A model generated the notes under the pieces. It saw nothing but the letters and a program-made list of their open reading frames with translations, was not told where the DNA came from and ran no database searches. From NCBI GenBank assembly GCA_964400545.1, contig CAYNUG010000030.1, forward strand, positions 1-21,472: a stretch of DNA of 21,472 bases, in the 5' to 3' direction. Shown piece after piece: positions 7,520 to 15,199 of the stretch (position 1 is the first letter of the stretch; every line of letters begins with the position of its first letter). This stretch comes from UBA647 sp964400545 (GTDB lineage Bacteria > Acidobacteriota > Aminicenantia > UBA2199). The translations under genes and the position numbers were made by a program.

Positions 7520-9636
7520 TTGTTTTTTTCAGTATTGTTTGTTTTGTGAATATATTTACAATCAGGATATCCGGAACATGCAATAAATGTTCTTCCAGAT
7601 CGTTTTTGGAATTTCCTGACCAGAGGTTTCCCACATTGAGGGCATTCTCCGAGTTCTTCTTTTATAGATTCTATGTAGTCGCAATCAGGATATCCTGTAC
7701 ATCCGATAAAGTAACTTTTCGTTTTTGGTGAATATCTTTTGACGAGTGGTTTCCCGCATCCTTTTTTCGGACACGTTCTTTGGAGAACTTCATCTTTTTT
7801 TGTTCCAGAATTACCGTTAATGATCTTTTCTGTATATCTGCACTTTGGGTATTCGGAACATCCAACAAACCATCCCCGGGTTTTGACGGAGTATTTTCTT
7901 ACGAGTTTACCACCACAATCCGGGCATGTTTTACCTGTGTACAAGGTTTCCCTTTCTTCATTTTTTACTTTGGCAAGATCCTGCTCAAGTTTTGAATAAA
8001 AATCACTGATCCCTTCAACCCAGTCGAGATTTCCCTCCGAGACAAGATCCAGTTTTTTTTCAAGCTCTGCAGTAAAATTATAATTCATAAGATCTTTGAA
8101 ATTATTTTCAAGGTAGTCATCAACTTTATTTCCGAGGAATGAAGGGATGAATTTTTTCTCTTCCCTGTAGACATAATCTCTTTTTCCAAGAGTATCAATT
8201 ATTGAAGCATAGGTCGAAGGACGTCCTATTCCCTTGTCTTCAAGGACTTTAACGAGGGAAGCCTCTGTATATCTTGCCGGTGGTTTTGTGAAATTCTGTT
8301 TCTGATCAAGTTTTAAAAGTTTTAAGATCTCTCCTTCCTCAATGTTGGGAAGGAGATCGATTTTCTCTTTCGGGGCTGTTAATTCCATAAATCCCTTGAA
8401 TTTAATGACTTCGCCTTTGGTTTGGAACATATAGTCACCATTGAGAATCTCAAAATTCGTCTCCCTTATCTCAGCATCTTTCATTTGAGAAGCAATAAAT
8501 CTGTCCCAGATTAGTTTATATATCTTAACCTGACGTTCATTTAGAAATGTTTTGATCTCTTTGGGCGGGTTTAAGGGGGTTGACGGCCTTATTGCTTCAT
8601 GTGCATCCTGGATCTTTTTTTTCGTACCGAAAACATTTGGTTTCTCGGGAAGATAGTTTTCTCCGAATGCGGATTTGATAAAATTCTTAGCAGCTTTGGC
8701 AGCTTCAGAGGATATTCTGAAAGAGTCTGTCCTCATATATGTTATAAGACCTGTTGGTTCACCGCCCTTAATACTGATCCCCTCGTAAAGTTCCTGAGCG
8801 ATCTTCATGGTCATTTTGACCGGGAATCCGTATTTTTTGTATGCTTCCTGCTGGAGACTTGAAGTAATTAGCGGTGGTGATGGTTTCCTTTTCTTGACCC
8901 TCTTTCTTACTTTCGATAGAAGATAGTTTGTATGGTCCAGTTCCTTAATCACTTTGTTTTTTTCAGTTTCATCTTTTATTACAAATTTTTTGGATTTATA
9001 TTTTTCAAGTTTTGATAGAAAAGCAGGAGACTTTGAACCTTCGAAACGGGCAGTGATTGTCCAGAATTCCTCAGGAACAAATTTTCCTATTTCTTTCTCT
9101 CTTTCTACTATCAGTTTTAATGCAATAGATTGCACACGACCAGCGGATAATCTCCCTCCGATCTTCCTCTGGAGAACAGGGCTGATCTTGTAACCCGCGA
9201 GTCTGTCGAGAAGTCTTCTCATTTGTTGAGAATTGACTTTGTTCATGTCAATGTTCTTCGGTTTTTTAACTGCTATATTTATCGCATTTCTTGTTATCTC
9301 GTTAAAGTAAATCCTGAAAATCTTATCATTTGTTGATTTAAGGATTTCTTTCAGATGAAATGCTATAGCTTCTCCTTCTCTGTCAGGATCGGGAGCCAGA
9401 TAAATTTTTTCACATTTCCTGGAGAGTTTTTTAAGATCATTGATAATTGTTTTCTTATCCTTCAACTCTTCATAATATGGTTTGAAATTGTTCTCGACAT
9501 CAATGCTCAGAATCTTCGGGTTGAGATCTCTGACATGTCCCATGGATGAACTTACCATGTATCCTGAATCCAGATACTTGGAAATAGTATTTGATTTTGC
9601 CGGTGATTCAACGATGATCAATGTTTTATTCTTCAT
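7516..9636 (-). CDS. topA: DNA topoisomerase I
   Basis: This type IA topoisomerase relaxes negative supercoils by single-strand passage. The protein has 706 residues. The N-terminal Toprim domain has IVESPAK with Glu10 and the metal motif DPDREG (83-88). The active-site tyrosine is Y300 in GLITYMRTDS. RGIGRPSTYA-type sequence (KGIGRPSTYASII) appears in the central domain. The C-terminus carries three four-cysteine zinc ribbons of the topoisomerase type, beginning CPDCGGK, CPKKGCGK and CPQCGK, each ending in a GxxxYPxC-like knuckle. All four cysteines are present in each ribbon. The start ATG at 9636 overlaps the dprA stop by 4 bases and has AAGGA upstream. The stop overlaps trmFO, so the gene is embedded in the operon. 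Confidence 0.97.
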   Translation of the reverse strand: MKNKTLIIVESPAKSNTISKYLDSGYMVSSSMGHVRDLNPKILSIDVENNFKPYYEELKDKKTIINDLKKLSRKCEKIYLAPDPDREGEAIAFHLKEILKSTNDKIFRIYFNEITRNAINIAVKKPKNIDMNKVNSQQMRRLLDRLAGYKISPVLQRKIGGRLSAGRVQSIALKLIVEREKEIGKFVPEEFWTITARFEGSKSPAFLSKLEKYKSKKFVIKDETEKNKVIKELDHTNYLLSKVRKRVKKRKPSPPLITSSLQQEAYKKYGFPVKMTMKIAQELYEGISIKGGEPTGLITYMRTDSFRISSEAAKAAKNFIKSAFGENYLPEKPNVFGTKKKIQDAHEAIRPSTPLNPPKEIKTFLNERQVKIYKLIWDRFIASQMKDAEIRETNFEILNGDYMFQTKGEVIKFKGFMELTAPKEKIDLLPNIEEGEILKLLKLDQKQNFTKPPARYTEASLVKVLEDKGIGRPSTYASIIDTLGKRDYVYREEKKFIPSFLGNKVDDYLENNFKDLMNYNFTAELEKKLDLVSEGNLDWVEGISDFYSKLEQDLAKVKNEERETLYTGKTCPDCGGKLVRKYSVKTRGWFVGCSEYPKCRYTEKIINGNSGTKKDEVLQRTCPKKGCGKPLVKRYSPKTKSYFIGCTGYPDCDYIESIKEELGECPQCGKPLVRKFQKRSGRTFIACSGYPDCKYIHKTNNTEKNK

Positions 9637-10718
9637 GTTATTTCCTTAAAGCCCCCATCCTCTTCGGTTATCAGGTTCTTCAACACCATTCCCATCAGAA
9701 CCGAAATTGTTTGAGATACTGAATTTCCAGTGTTCTCAACAAAATAGTTTATACTATTTACCTCATTTTTACTCATCAAGTCAAGTATTTTTTTTTCCGG
9801 GGGTGTCAATTGCATGGATAGAACTTTTCTTTCTTTTTTAATTTTGATCCCGTATTCGATCAAGATATCTTCTGCGGAGGTGATCAGTTTTGCCCCCTGT
9901 TGTATTAGGTGATTTGTCCCTGTGCTGATAGGAGAATCAATGTTTCCCGGAACTGCCAGAATGTCCCGATCCTGTTCTAATCCGAGTCTTGCGGTTATCA
10001 GGGACCCACTCCTGATTTCTGCCTCAACAACAAGAATGGCTTCCGACATGCCGGCAATGATTCTGTTCCTGATCGGGAACAGGTGAGGCCTCGGTTCCAT
10101 GTTTAGAGGGAATTCAGAAACAATGCATCCGTTTGCAAGGATTTTTTTGATCAGCGAGGAATTCCCGGAAGGATATATGCTCAGAAGTCCTCCGGCATTT
10201 ACACCGATGGTTTTTCCGTTATTTTTCACCGCTTCCATGTGTGACATCGAGTCGATACCATATGCCATTCCGGAAACAATTGTGACCCGGGCTCCTGATA
10301 TTTCCGGGATGAGTCGGGATATTGTTCTCCTGCCGTATTCAGATCCTTTTCTGGAACCGACCACTGCAAGCATTCTACTATTCAATACTTCCTTGTCACC
10401 TTTCACATAAAGAAATTCGGGAGGATCATATATCTCTTTTAATAAAAGGGGGAAATATTTGTTTTCCCTGAAGATGATCTCTACTCCGTTCTCTTCGGCA
10501 AGTTGGCGTTCTCTATCTGCAGTATTGTTGTATTCTTTTCTGAAGGTTCGTATGTTTTCTTTTGTAAAGCCTAAATGGGTAAGTTTTGATATAGGTAACA
10601 AGAAGAAATCAGACTTGTTCCATTTCTTCCTGAAGAAATTGTACATTGCTTTTGGATTCTCATTTGATAAAACCTTAAAAGAGATACTCTGTTGTTTATG
10701 TTTATAATTTATGCCCAT
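9633..10718 (-). CDS. dprA: DNA-processing protein DprA
   Basis: DprA (Smf) binds incoming single-stranded DNA and loads RecA during natural transformation. The protein has 361 residues. The Rossmann-like core shows GSRKGSEYG (121-129), SGMAYGID (149-156), FPIRNRIIAG (214-223), SGSLITAR (237-244) and VPGN (256-259). The last 60 residues (LTPPEKKILDLM...) look like the C-terminal winged helix. The N-terminal helical region is short and divergent, so the exact start is uncertain. ATG 10718 has no clear ribosome site, and an internal start near residue 25 is possible. It heads the dprA-topA-trmFO-xerC run, with a 4-base overlap to topA. DprA is widespread also in bacteria not known to be competent, so transformation is only a possibility here. 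Confidence 0.94.
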   Translation of the reverse strand: MGINYKHKQQSISFKVLSNENPKAMYNFFRKKWNKSDFFLLPISKLTHLGFTKENIRTFRKEYNNTADRERQLAEENGVEIIFRENKYFPLLLKEIYDPPEFLYVKGDKEVLNSRMLAVVGSRKGSEYGRRTISRLIPEISGARVTIVSGMAYGIDSMSHMEAVKNNGKTIGVNAGGLLSIYPSGNSSLIKKILANGCIVSEFPLNMEPRPHLFPIRNRIIAGMSEAILVVEAEIRSGSLITARLGLEQDRDILAVPGNIDSPISTGTNHLIQQGAKLITSAEDILIEYGIKIKKERKVLSMQLTPPEKKILDLMSKNEVNSINYFVENTGNSVSQTISVLMGMVLKNLITEEDGGFKEIT

Positions 10719-10750
10719 TCACATCAATTCTGCAACTGAGAGTTATGAAA

Positions 10751-10780
10751 TAAAAAAAACAGGAGTTCAGATGACCCTGT
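10751..10780 (-). terminator. Probable rho-independent terminator of the HU gene
   Basis: Read on the minus strand, ACAGG (10780-10776) pairs with CCTGT (10763-10759) across a 12-base loop and is followed directly by a run of Ts from 10759 down to 10752. It lies 35 bases past the HU stop codon and before dprA. The stem is only 5 base pairs, so termination may be partial. An overlapping alternative hairpin exists (CAGAT/ATCTG), see findings. Confidence 0.55.
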
Positions 10781-10814
10781 ATCTGTGATTACTCTTCTTT
10801 TCTTAATCGATTGC

Positions 10815-11087
10815 TTATTTAATTACTTTTTTTAAGTTCTTTGAAGGGATGAATTTAACAATTTTTTTTGCGGGGATGATCATTGCTTCTTTGTTATTGG
10901 GGTTGATGACCCTTTTTTTTTCTCTCTGGATGATCTTGAAAGTCCCGAAATTTGAAATAACAACTTTTTTTCCATTGCCAAGGTTCTCAACGATTACTTC
11001 AATTAGGAGATCGATAAAGTGGTAGGCTTCAAATCTTTTTACATCTAATTTCTTGTAAATAATCTCAGAAACTTCCTTCTTATTCAT
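10815..11087 (-). CDS. HU/IHF-family DNA-binding protein
   Basis: This small, basic protein of 90 residues has the HU fold: an N-terminal helical dimerization part (MNKKEVSEIIYKKL), the turn NGKKVVISNFGTFKI typical of HU/IHF, and the beta arm carrying INPNNKEAMIIPAKKIVKF. The proline that intercalates DNA is present in NPN. HU bends DNA and compacts the nucleoid as a dimer. The start is ATG 11087, preceded by AGGTGG with a 5-base spacer. The in-frame GTG at 11096 lies inside that ribosome site and is rejected. The arm sequence does not clearly separate HU from IHF, so no symbol is given. It appears to be a single-gene transcript with a terminator at 10751-10780 and a possible promoter upstream. 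Confidence 0.93.
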   Translation of the reverse strand: MNKKEVSEIIYKKLDVKRFEAYHFIDLLIEVIVENLGNGKKVVISNFGTFKIIQREKKRVINPNNKEAMIIPAKKIVKFIPSKNLKKVIK

Positions 11088-11105
11088 TATCACCACCTAT
11101 CATTA

Positions 11106-11134
11106 TGATTAGCATATCAAAAAAAAAAAGTCAA
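11106..11134 (-). promoter_or_regulatory. Possible HU promoter region
   Basis: On the minus strand TTGACT (11134-11129; 5 of 6) lies upstream of the HU ribosome site. The spacer starts with ten Ts, and TGC then TAATCA (11111-11106) follow at 17 bases, giving an extended -10 TG but a poor hexamer. TATGCT (11116-11111) is a better hexamer but only 12 bases away. The -35 is good, while the -10 is ambiguous. The homopolymer run could make promoter strength length-dependent. Confidence 0.35.
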
Positions 11135-11159
11135 GTCTGTTATTTTATTTCTATAGGAA

Positions 11160-11201
11160 TATAGGCTCTTTCAATCGCAAGTGTTTTCTAAAAGCCCTAT
11201 A
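11160..11201. repeat. Imperfect inverted repeat in the HU / sensor kinase intergenic region
   Basis: TATAGGCT (11160-11167) is the reverse complement of AGCCCTATA (11193-11201) apart from one extra base; the loop is 25 bases. A T-rich run follows on the plus strand (from 11204). The intergenic stretch 11088-11288 holds no gene that I can see. This hairpin could slow transcription from the sensor-kinase side, but on that strand no U-tract follows it, so a terminator is not supported. Confidence 0.35.
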
Positions 11202-11288
11202 TACTTTGATTTTTTTGAGAATTCAATTTGGAAAAAATATGATGATATATAGGTGTATTCCACATCTTATTGACTTTGATTCGGAACA

Positions 11289-12812
11289 TTAAGTTTTTTT
11301 CACTGATGAATAAATAGTTATTTTGAAAGTGGTCCCGTCCTTGTCCGAACGGGCAATGATTATCTCTCCGTTGAGGAAATTTACGATCTTTTTTACCAGA
11401 GCAAGACCCATTCCTGTCCCTTTCGGTTTAGATGTGTAGAATGGATACCATATCTTTTCCATATCGGCTTGTCGTATCCCCTTGCCGTCATCCCTTATTT
11501 CGATAGAAATGGATTTGTTACCGGATTTAGTGAAATTGGCTTGAATATTTTTTGCGCCGGCCTCTCTGGCATTCAATATAAGGTTTGTGAATACTGAACG
11601 GATAAGGTTGGGATCACTTTTTATCATCCCCCCGGCATTGCCACCTGTTCTGATATTGATCCCGTTCTCTTTACAAATTGAATTTATAAGCTTTACTGTG
11701 TCAACTTCTTCAATTCTTGTCATGCTGAGCGGTTTTGAAAAATTTAGAAAATTTTCCATCATTTCTGTAAGAAATACAATTTCTGAATTGATCTTTCCTG
11801 TTTTATCCGGATCGCTCTTAAGTGTTTTTGTATATCCATATATAACACCCAGAGAATTTCTGATCTCATGAGTGAGGAATGTTGTCATTTCCCCCAGCAT
11901 CATGAAATTTTTTCTACTGTTCAACAACTCCTCTTTCTTTTTCTCTTCTGTAATATCCCTTATTATAAGAAGATTCCCTACCTGTATGAGAGGAAGCAGT
12001 TCAATAAGAAATATTGATTTCCCGGATACTATACTCTCCGAAACGGGGAGGTCATGTTTTTTTCCAAGAAAACGCAAAATTCCGGGATGTTCATTAAAAA
12101 CTTCTCCTGCAGAATTATTTAATGCAAAGGCCGAGCTTTTTGAAAATATTTGTTCTGCGAACGGATTGAAGAGTTCTATTCGTCCCTTATCATTCAAGAG
12201 TATAATTGCAGCACTTATTCTGTTGACCACTTTCCTGCTGATCTCTTCTGATTTTTTTACATTGATTCTCTGTTTGTCTACGATACCTTTAAGTTCAGTT
12301 TCACTCTCTTTCAGTTTTGAAAGGTAATCCTGGAGCAGAGGAAGTCCGGATGATTGTTCGGAACGTTTCCCCCTTTTATAGAGGATAACAAGATAAAGTC
12401 CGGTTATAAGTATAAATATTCCGAGAACTATTATTAAAGCTGACATAAATCTTTTTAGTTTTCTGATAGTGACCGAGGATGGAGTGTCCAGATTTTCTCT
12501 GAATCTCAGAATAGTACCTGATTTACTTTTAAGGTCAAATATATAGTATCTCTCATTCTCAATTGTTTCTTCAATAGGTTCTTTTCTGAATGATCTGGGA
12601 ATTGTTACAAATCTAAATCCGCCTTCTTTCTCGATGGCATTATAGTTGTAGCCATTCATGAGGGCTGAATATCTGGCTTTCATTATTATATTTTCTTTTG
12701 TGATATTTTCTTCTTTAACTTGCAGGATATCCATAAAAGAGTGAATATTTTCAAGAAAAAAAAGTAATACTATCTGGATTATGAACAACAGAATTATAGT
12801 GGTTTTTCTCAT
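11289..12812 (-). CDS. Membrane sensor histidine kinase with PAS domain (PilS/NtrB-like)
   Basis: The protein has 507 residues. A first membrane helix (about 5-20), an extracytoplasmic sensor region (21-120) and a second helix (about 124-146) are followed by a coiled stretch, a PAS-like domain (about 195-290, IILLNDKGRIELFNPFAEQIF), a HisKA domain with H-box MTTFLTHEIRNS (phospho-acceptor H315) and a HATPase domain. The latter has N-box LILNAREAG (N414), G1 DDGKGI (441-446) and G2 GTGMGL (465-470). All catalytic elements look intact. SD GAGG sits 5 bases from ATG 12812. No response regulator lies in the window. Position after the prepilin peptidase suggests a PilS-type role, but PilS of Pseudomonas has six membrane helices and this has two, so the pilus link rests on context alone. 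Confidence 0.9.
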   Translation of the reverse strand: MRKTTIILLFIIQIVLLFFLENIHSFMDILQVKEENITKENIIMKARYSALMNGYNYNAIEKEGGFRFVTIPRSFRKEPIEETIENERYYIFDLKSKSGTILRFRENLDTPSSVTIRKLKRFMSALIIVLGIFILITGLYLVILYKRGKRSEQSSGLPLLQDYLSKLKESETELKGIVDKQRINVKKSEEISRKVVNRISAAIILLNDKGRIELFNPFAEQIFSKSSAFALNNSAGEVFNEHPGILRFLGKKHDLPVSESIVSGKSIFLIELLPLIQVGNLLIIRDITEEKKKEELLNSRKNFMMLGEMTTFLTHEIRNSLGVIYGYTKTLKSDPDKTGKINSEIVFLTEMMENFLNFSKPLSMTRIEEVDTVKLINSICKENGINIRTGGNAGGMIKSDPNLIRSVFTNLILNAREAGAKNIQANFTKSGNKSISIEIRDDGKGIRQADMEKIWYPFYTSKPKGTGMGLALVKKIVNFLNGEIIIARSDKDGTTFKITIYSSVKKT

Positions 12813-12846
12813 TCTATCCTCTTATCATCCGGAGAATATCCCGGTT

Positions 12847-13611
12847 TTATAAATATAACGAAGAGATAAAGCTGAAAATCTCATCTCCAAAAAAATATGA
12901 CACAAATCCCCCGATGCTGAGGAAAGTGCCGAACGGTAGTGCATATTTAAAATTTTTTTTCTGAACTATAATAATTACTATCCCTACGACAAGCCCTGAA
13001 AGAGAAGCAAGCAGGAGAGTGATCACTAATTTTCTGGCCCCAAGAAAAATGCCGAGAAAAAAGATCATTTTTATATCTCCCTGTCCCAGCCCTTCGATCT
13101 TTCTTACCTTCAGGTAAAATATGTAAATTCCGATGAATAACAGAGTAATACCACCAGCAGAAATAAGAGCTTCTACAACATTTACTTCAGGATTAAAAAA
13201 TGAATATATGAGAAAGACTGCCGATCCTCCAATGGTAAGTTCGTTCGGAAGTATCATATGTTCCAGGTCTATCAGGCAGAGAGAGATCAATATAAGCAGA
13301 AATATAATTGTAAAAATATAGTGAACAATCCCGTTCTCTGCAGATACGTATGAATACCAGAATGTAAAAGAAGTAAATATTTCCACAAGAGGATAGCGTA
13401 TTGATATGGGAGTCTTGCAATTCCTGCATTTCCCACGGAGAAATATATAACTCAGTACAGGAATGTTGTCTATTGCCCTGATCGTATTTCCGCATTTTGG
13501 ACAAAAAGATCTTGGTTTGACAATACTTTGTTCAAGTGGAAGCCTATGAATAACCACATTTAAAAAGCTTCCAAATATCAATCCGAATACAATTACTATT
13601 ATTTCTTCCAC
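12847..13611 (-). CDS. pilD: Prepilin peptidase / N-methyltransferase (A24 family)
   Basis: This integral membrane aspartic protease cleaves the leader of type IV prepilins and pseudopilins and methylates the new N-terminus. The protein has 254 residues. The N-terminal domain has FGSFLNVVIHRLP and two zinc CxxC motifs, C37/C40 (FCPKCG) and C62/C65 (KCRNCK), found in the bifunctional form with the methyltransferase part. The catalytic aspartates are D115 in LCLIDLEHMILPNELT and D179 in GLGQGDIKM. About seven to eight membrane segments fill the rest. The start is GTG 13611, with AGAGGGG upstream, and overlaps the end of the TPR gene by 13 bases. The sensor kinase gene follows 34 bases downstream. 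GspO, from a type II secretion system, is the alternative name; no pilin gene is in the window. Confidence 0.94.
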   Translation of the reverse strand: MEEIIVIVFGLIFGSFLNVVIHRLPLEQSIVKPRSFCPKCGNTIRAIDNIPVLSYIFLRGKCRNCKTPISIRYPLVEIFTSFTFWYSYVSAENGIVHYIFTIIFLLILISLCLIDLEHMILPNELTIGGSAVFLIYSFFNPEVNVVEALISAGGITLLFIGIYIFYLKVRKIEGLGQGDIKMIFFLGIFLGARKLVITLLLASLSGLVVGIVIIIVQKKNFKYALPFGTFLSIGGFVSYFFGDEIFSFISSLYL

Positions 13612-14438
13612 ATATACCCCTCTTTTGGATCAATTGTACCCTTTTTCGAATTGTATTTGTAGGGGTTCCCTTTAAAATCTTTCGGGATCGCTCTTATAAA
13701 CCCGAGAGTAACCAGCTCGTAAATATCATCAGGGTAAAAACCGTATCTGTTAAAAAACTTTTCTATTGCTGATTTTATCTTCTTTTTATCAAGTTCAAAT
13801 TTGATCTGATAAAGGTGAAGTTTTGCTGAATGTTTTTCAATATTGGTTTTAGCATTCTCCAGAACATTTTTCCACAGTTTCCAAGATTCATGAAGTTTAC
13901 CCTCCATGTAAATAGTGTGAAATAGCATTCGTGAAATAAATTTAGGTGCCCCTTTTTTTTCTGAAGCTTTTTTATAGTATTTTTCTGCAAGCGAATAATT
14001 TTTCAAATATCTGGATGTATAATATCCTGATTCAAAATCAAACATCCATTCATCTTTCATGTTTTCAGATCCTTTCTGAAGAAGCTTAATAGCCATATCT
14101 ATATCACTCATTTCGATTGCCATTATGGTCGATCCCAATAAATACGGATCTTTGAAACGAGGCGAAATATCTGTGATAAGATTAAATATATCTTCAATAA
14201 ACTCATCGGAATTTAAAAGATTGTAGTTTGAGAAGAATTGAATGGACCAGATATATAAAAGATCGGCAGTCAATTCAGCATTTCCGAAAGAAAAAATGCG
14301 TAAAGTTTTTCCGGAAGGGAGTGCAAGGAAAGTGTTCTTTTTTTTAAAGTAGTTTGTGTTGGAATCATAGATATACTGAGAATATCCGATAAGCAGAAAA
14401 ATAATCACTGCAAAAAAAATATATCTGTTCTTTTTCAT
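13599..14438 (-). CDS. Membrane-anchored TPR-like protein with pseudopilin-like C-terminal tail
   Basis: The protein has 279 residues. A basic N-terminus and one hydrophobic segment (about 6-22) predict a membrane anchor with the rest outside the cytoplasm. Then comes LALPSGKTLRIFSFGNAELTADLLYIWSIQFF, followed by helical repeats of TPR type (about 75-225; for example DIDMAIKLLQKGSE and LAEKYYKKASEKKG). The last 50 residues, starting RYGFYPDDIYELVTLGFI and ending IPKDFKGNPYKYNSKKGTIDP, resemble the C-terminal segment of pseudopilin-like proteins (YP-x-L-x-x-L...IPKDPWGNPY-Y). The start shares one base with the permease stop (TAATG) and the end overlaps pilD by 13 bases. I infer a partner of the ABC exporter, perhaps the counterpart of PilG in the Myxococcus pilGHI cluster. 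Sequence equivalence to PilG is not established here. Confidence 0.8.
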   Translation of the reverse strand: MKKNRYIFFAVIIFLLIGYSQYIYDSNTNYFKKKNTFLALPSGKTLRIFSFGNAELTADLLYIWSIQFFSNYNLLNSDEFIEDIFNLITDISPRFKDPYLLGSTIMAIEMSDIDMAIKLLQKGSENMKDEWMFDFESGYYTSRYLKNYSLAEKYYKKASEKKGAPKFISRMLFHTIYMEGKLHESWKLWKNVLENAKTNIEKHSAKLHLYQIKFELDKKKIKSAIEKFFNRYGFYPDDIYELVTLGFIRAIPKDFKGNPYKYNSKKGTIDPKEGYMWKK

Positions 14439-15199
14439 TAAAATTCACGTCGTTTGAATATATGAATTGATATAAATAGAATAGCTGTAACATAAAAAAT
14501 ACCGTAAGCAAGAGTGCTTAGTATGATCTTCATGCTAATAGGATCGTTCATCACGAGGGCACTTTTAATGTTGAATTTCTCAAGGTTCGGAAAAAGATAG
14601 TAAATAAAATAAGCAAGATATTTTCCCAGCGGGTTTAATAATTTATGTTTAAATTCGTTGAAGGTCCAGATGACATGACCGAGAAGATAAAGGATGATCG
14701 TGAAAATTGAGGACAATATCGGTGTTGAAAATGATGAAAAGAGTATCGATATTGAAATGATTATTAAAAGTTCCATAAAAAGGAAAACAAAGTACACGAG
14801 AATATATGGATCAAATGTTCCTGAGAATATGAAAATAAAAATACTGAAAATTGAAATCATTGTTGTCAGTGCGATAAAAATGGTTAATGCCAGTCCAAGG
14901 AATTTACCCAGTATAAAATCTCTTCTATCAACAGGTTTACTTAAAATGAAATAGACTGTTTTTTTCTCAATTTCCTTGTACACAAGATTTATTCCTGTAA
15001 AAATTGCTATTAGTACAGAAAAAAAATTTATTGATGCTAAACCGACATCCTTTAAGATCCTCAGAGTATCCCCTATAGTAAGCACACTTATAAGTTTTGA
15101 GGAAAGCGAAAAGAAGATACCAAAAAATACGAGCAAATAAAATATCTTGTTTCTTACTGCTTCTCTGAAAGTATTAAGTGCGATTGCTATAATCTTCAT
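14438..15199 (-). CDS. ABC-2 type transporter permease
   Basis: The protein has 253 residues with six hydrophobic segments and begins MKIIAIALNTFREAVRNKIFY, the cytoplasmic amphipathic start of NosY-like ABC-2 permeases. Between the second and third helices stands KEIEKKTVYFILSKPVDRRDFILGKFLG, the conserved coupling segment (E--K-T---L--P-SR---ILGK). Its ATG overlaps the stop of the ATPase gene by 4 bases and its stop overlaps the TPR gene as TAATG, so the three products are likely made in fixed proportion. The substrate is unknown. By context with prepilin peptidase it may be the PilI-like permease of a pilus-associated exporter; this is inference. Confidence 0.87.
   Translation of the reverse strand: MKIIAIALNTFREAVRNKIFYLLVFFGIFFSLSSKLISVLTIGDTLRILKDVGLASINFFSVLIAIFTGINLVYKEIEKKTVYFILSKPVDRRDFILGKFLGLALTIFIALTTMISIFSIFIFIFSGTFDPYILVYFVFLFMELLIIISISILFSSFSTPILSSIFTIILYLLGHVIWTFNEFKHKLLNPLGKYLAYFIYYLFPNLEKFNIKSALVMNDPISMKIILSTLAYGIFYVTAILFISIHIFKRREF

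Noticed and set aside
7540..7940. Possible DNA repeat at the 3' end of topA
   Set aside because: The similarity comes from three homologous zinc ribbons in the protein, not from a mobile or tandem DNA repeat.
7739..7999. Open frames on the plus strand opposite topA
   Set aside because: They lie fully inside a clear topoisomerase gene, have Phe/Ser-rich shadow composition, and match no family.
11088..11096. GTG start at 11096 for the HU gene
   Set aside because: It lies inside the AGGTGG ribosome site; ATG 11087 gives the normal HU N-terminus.
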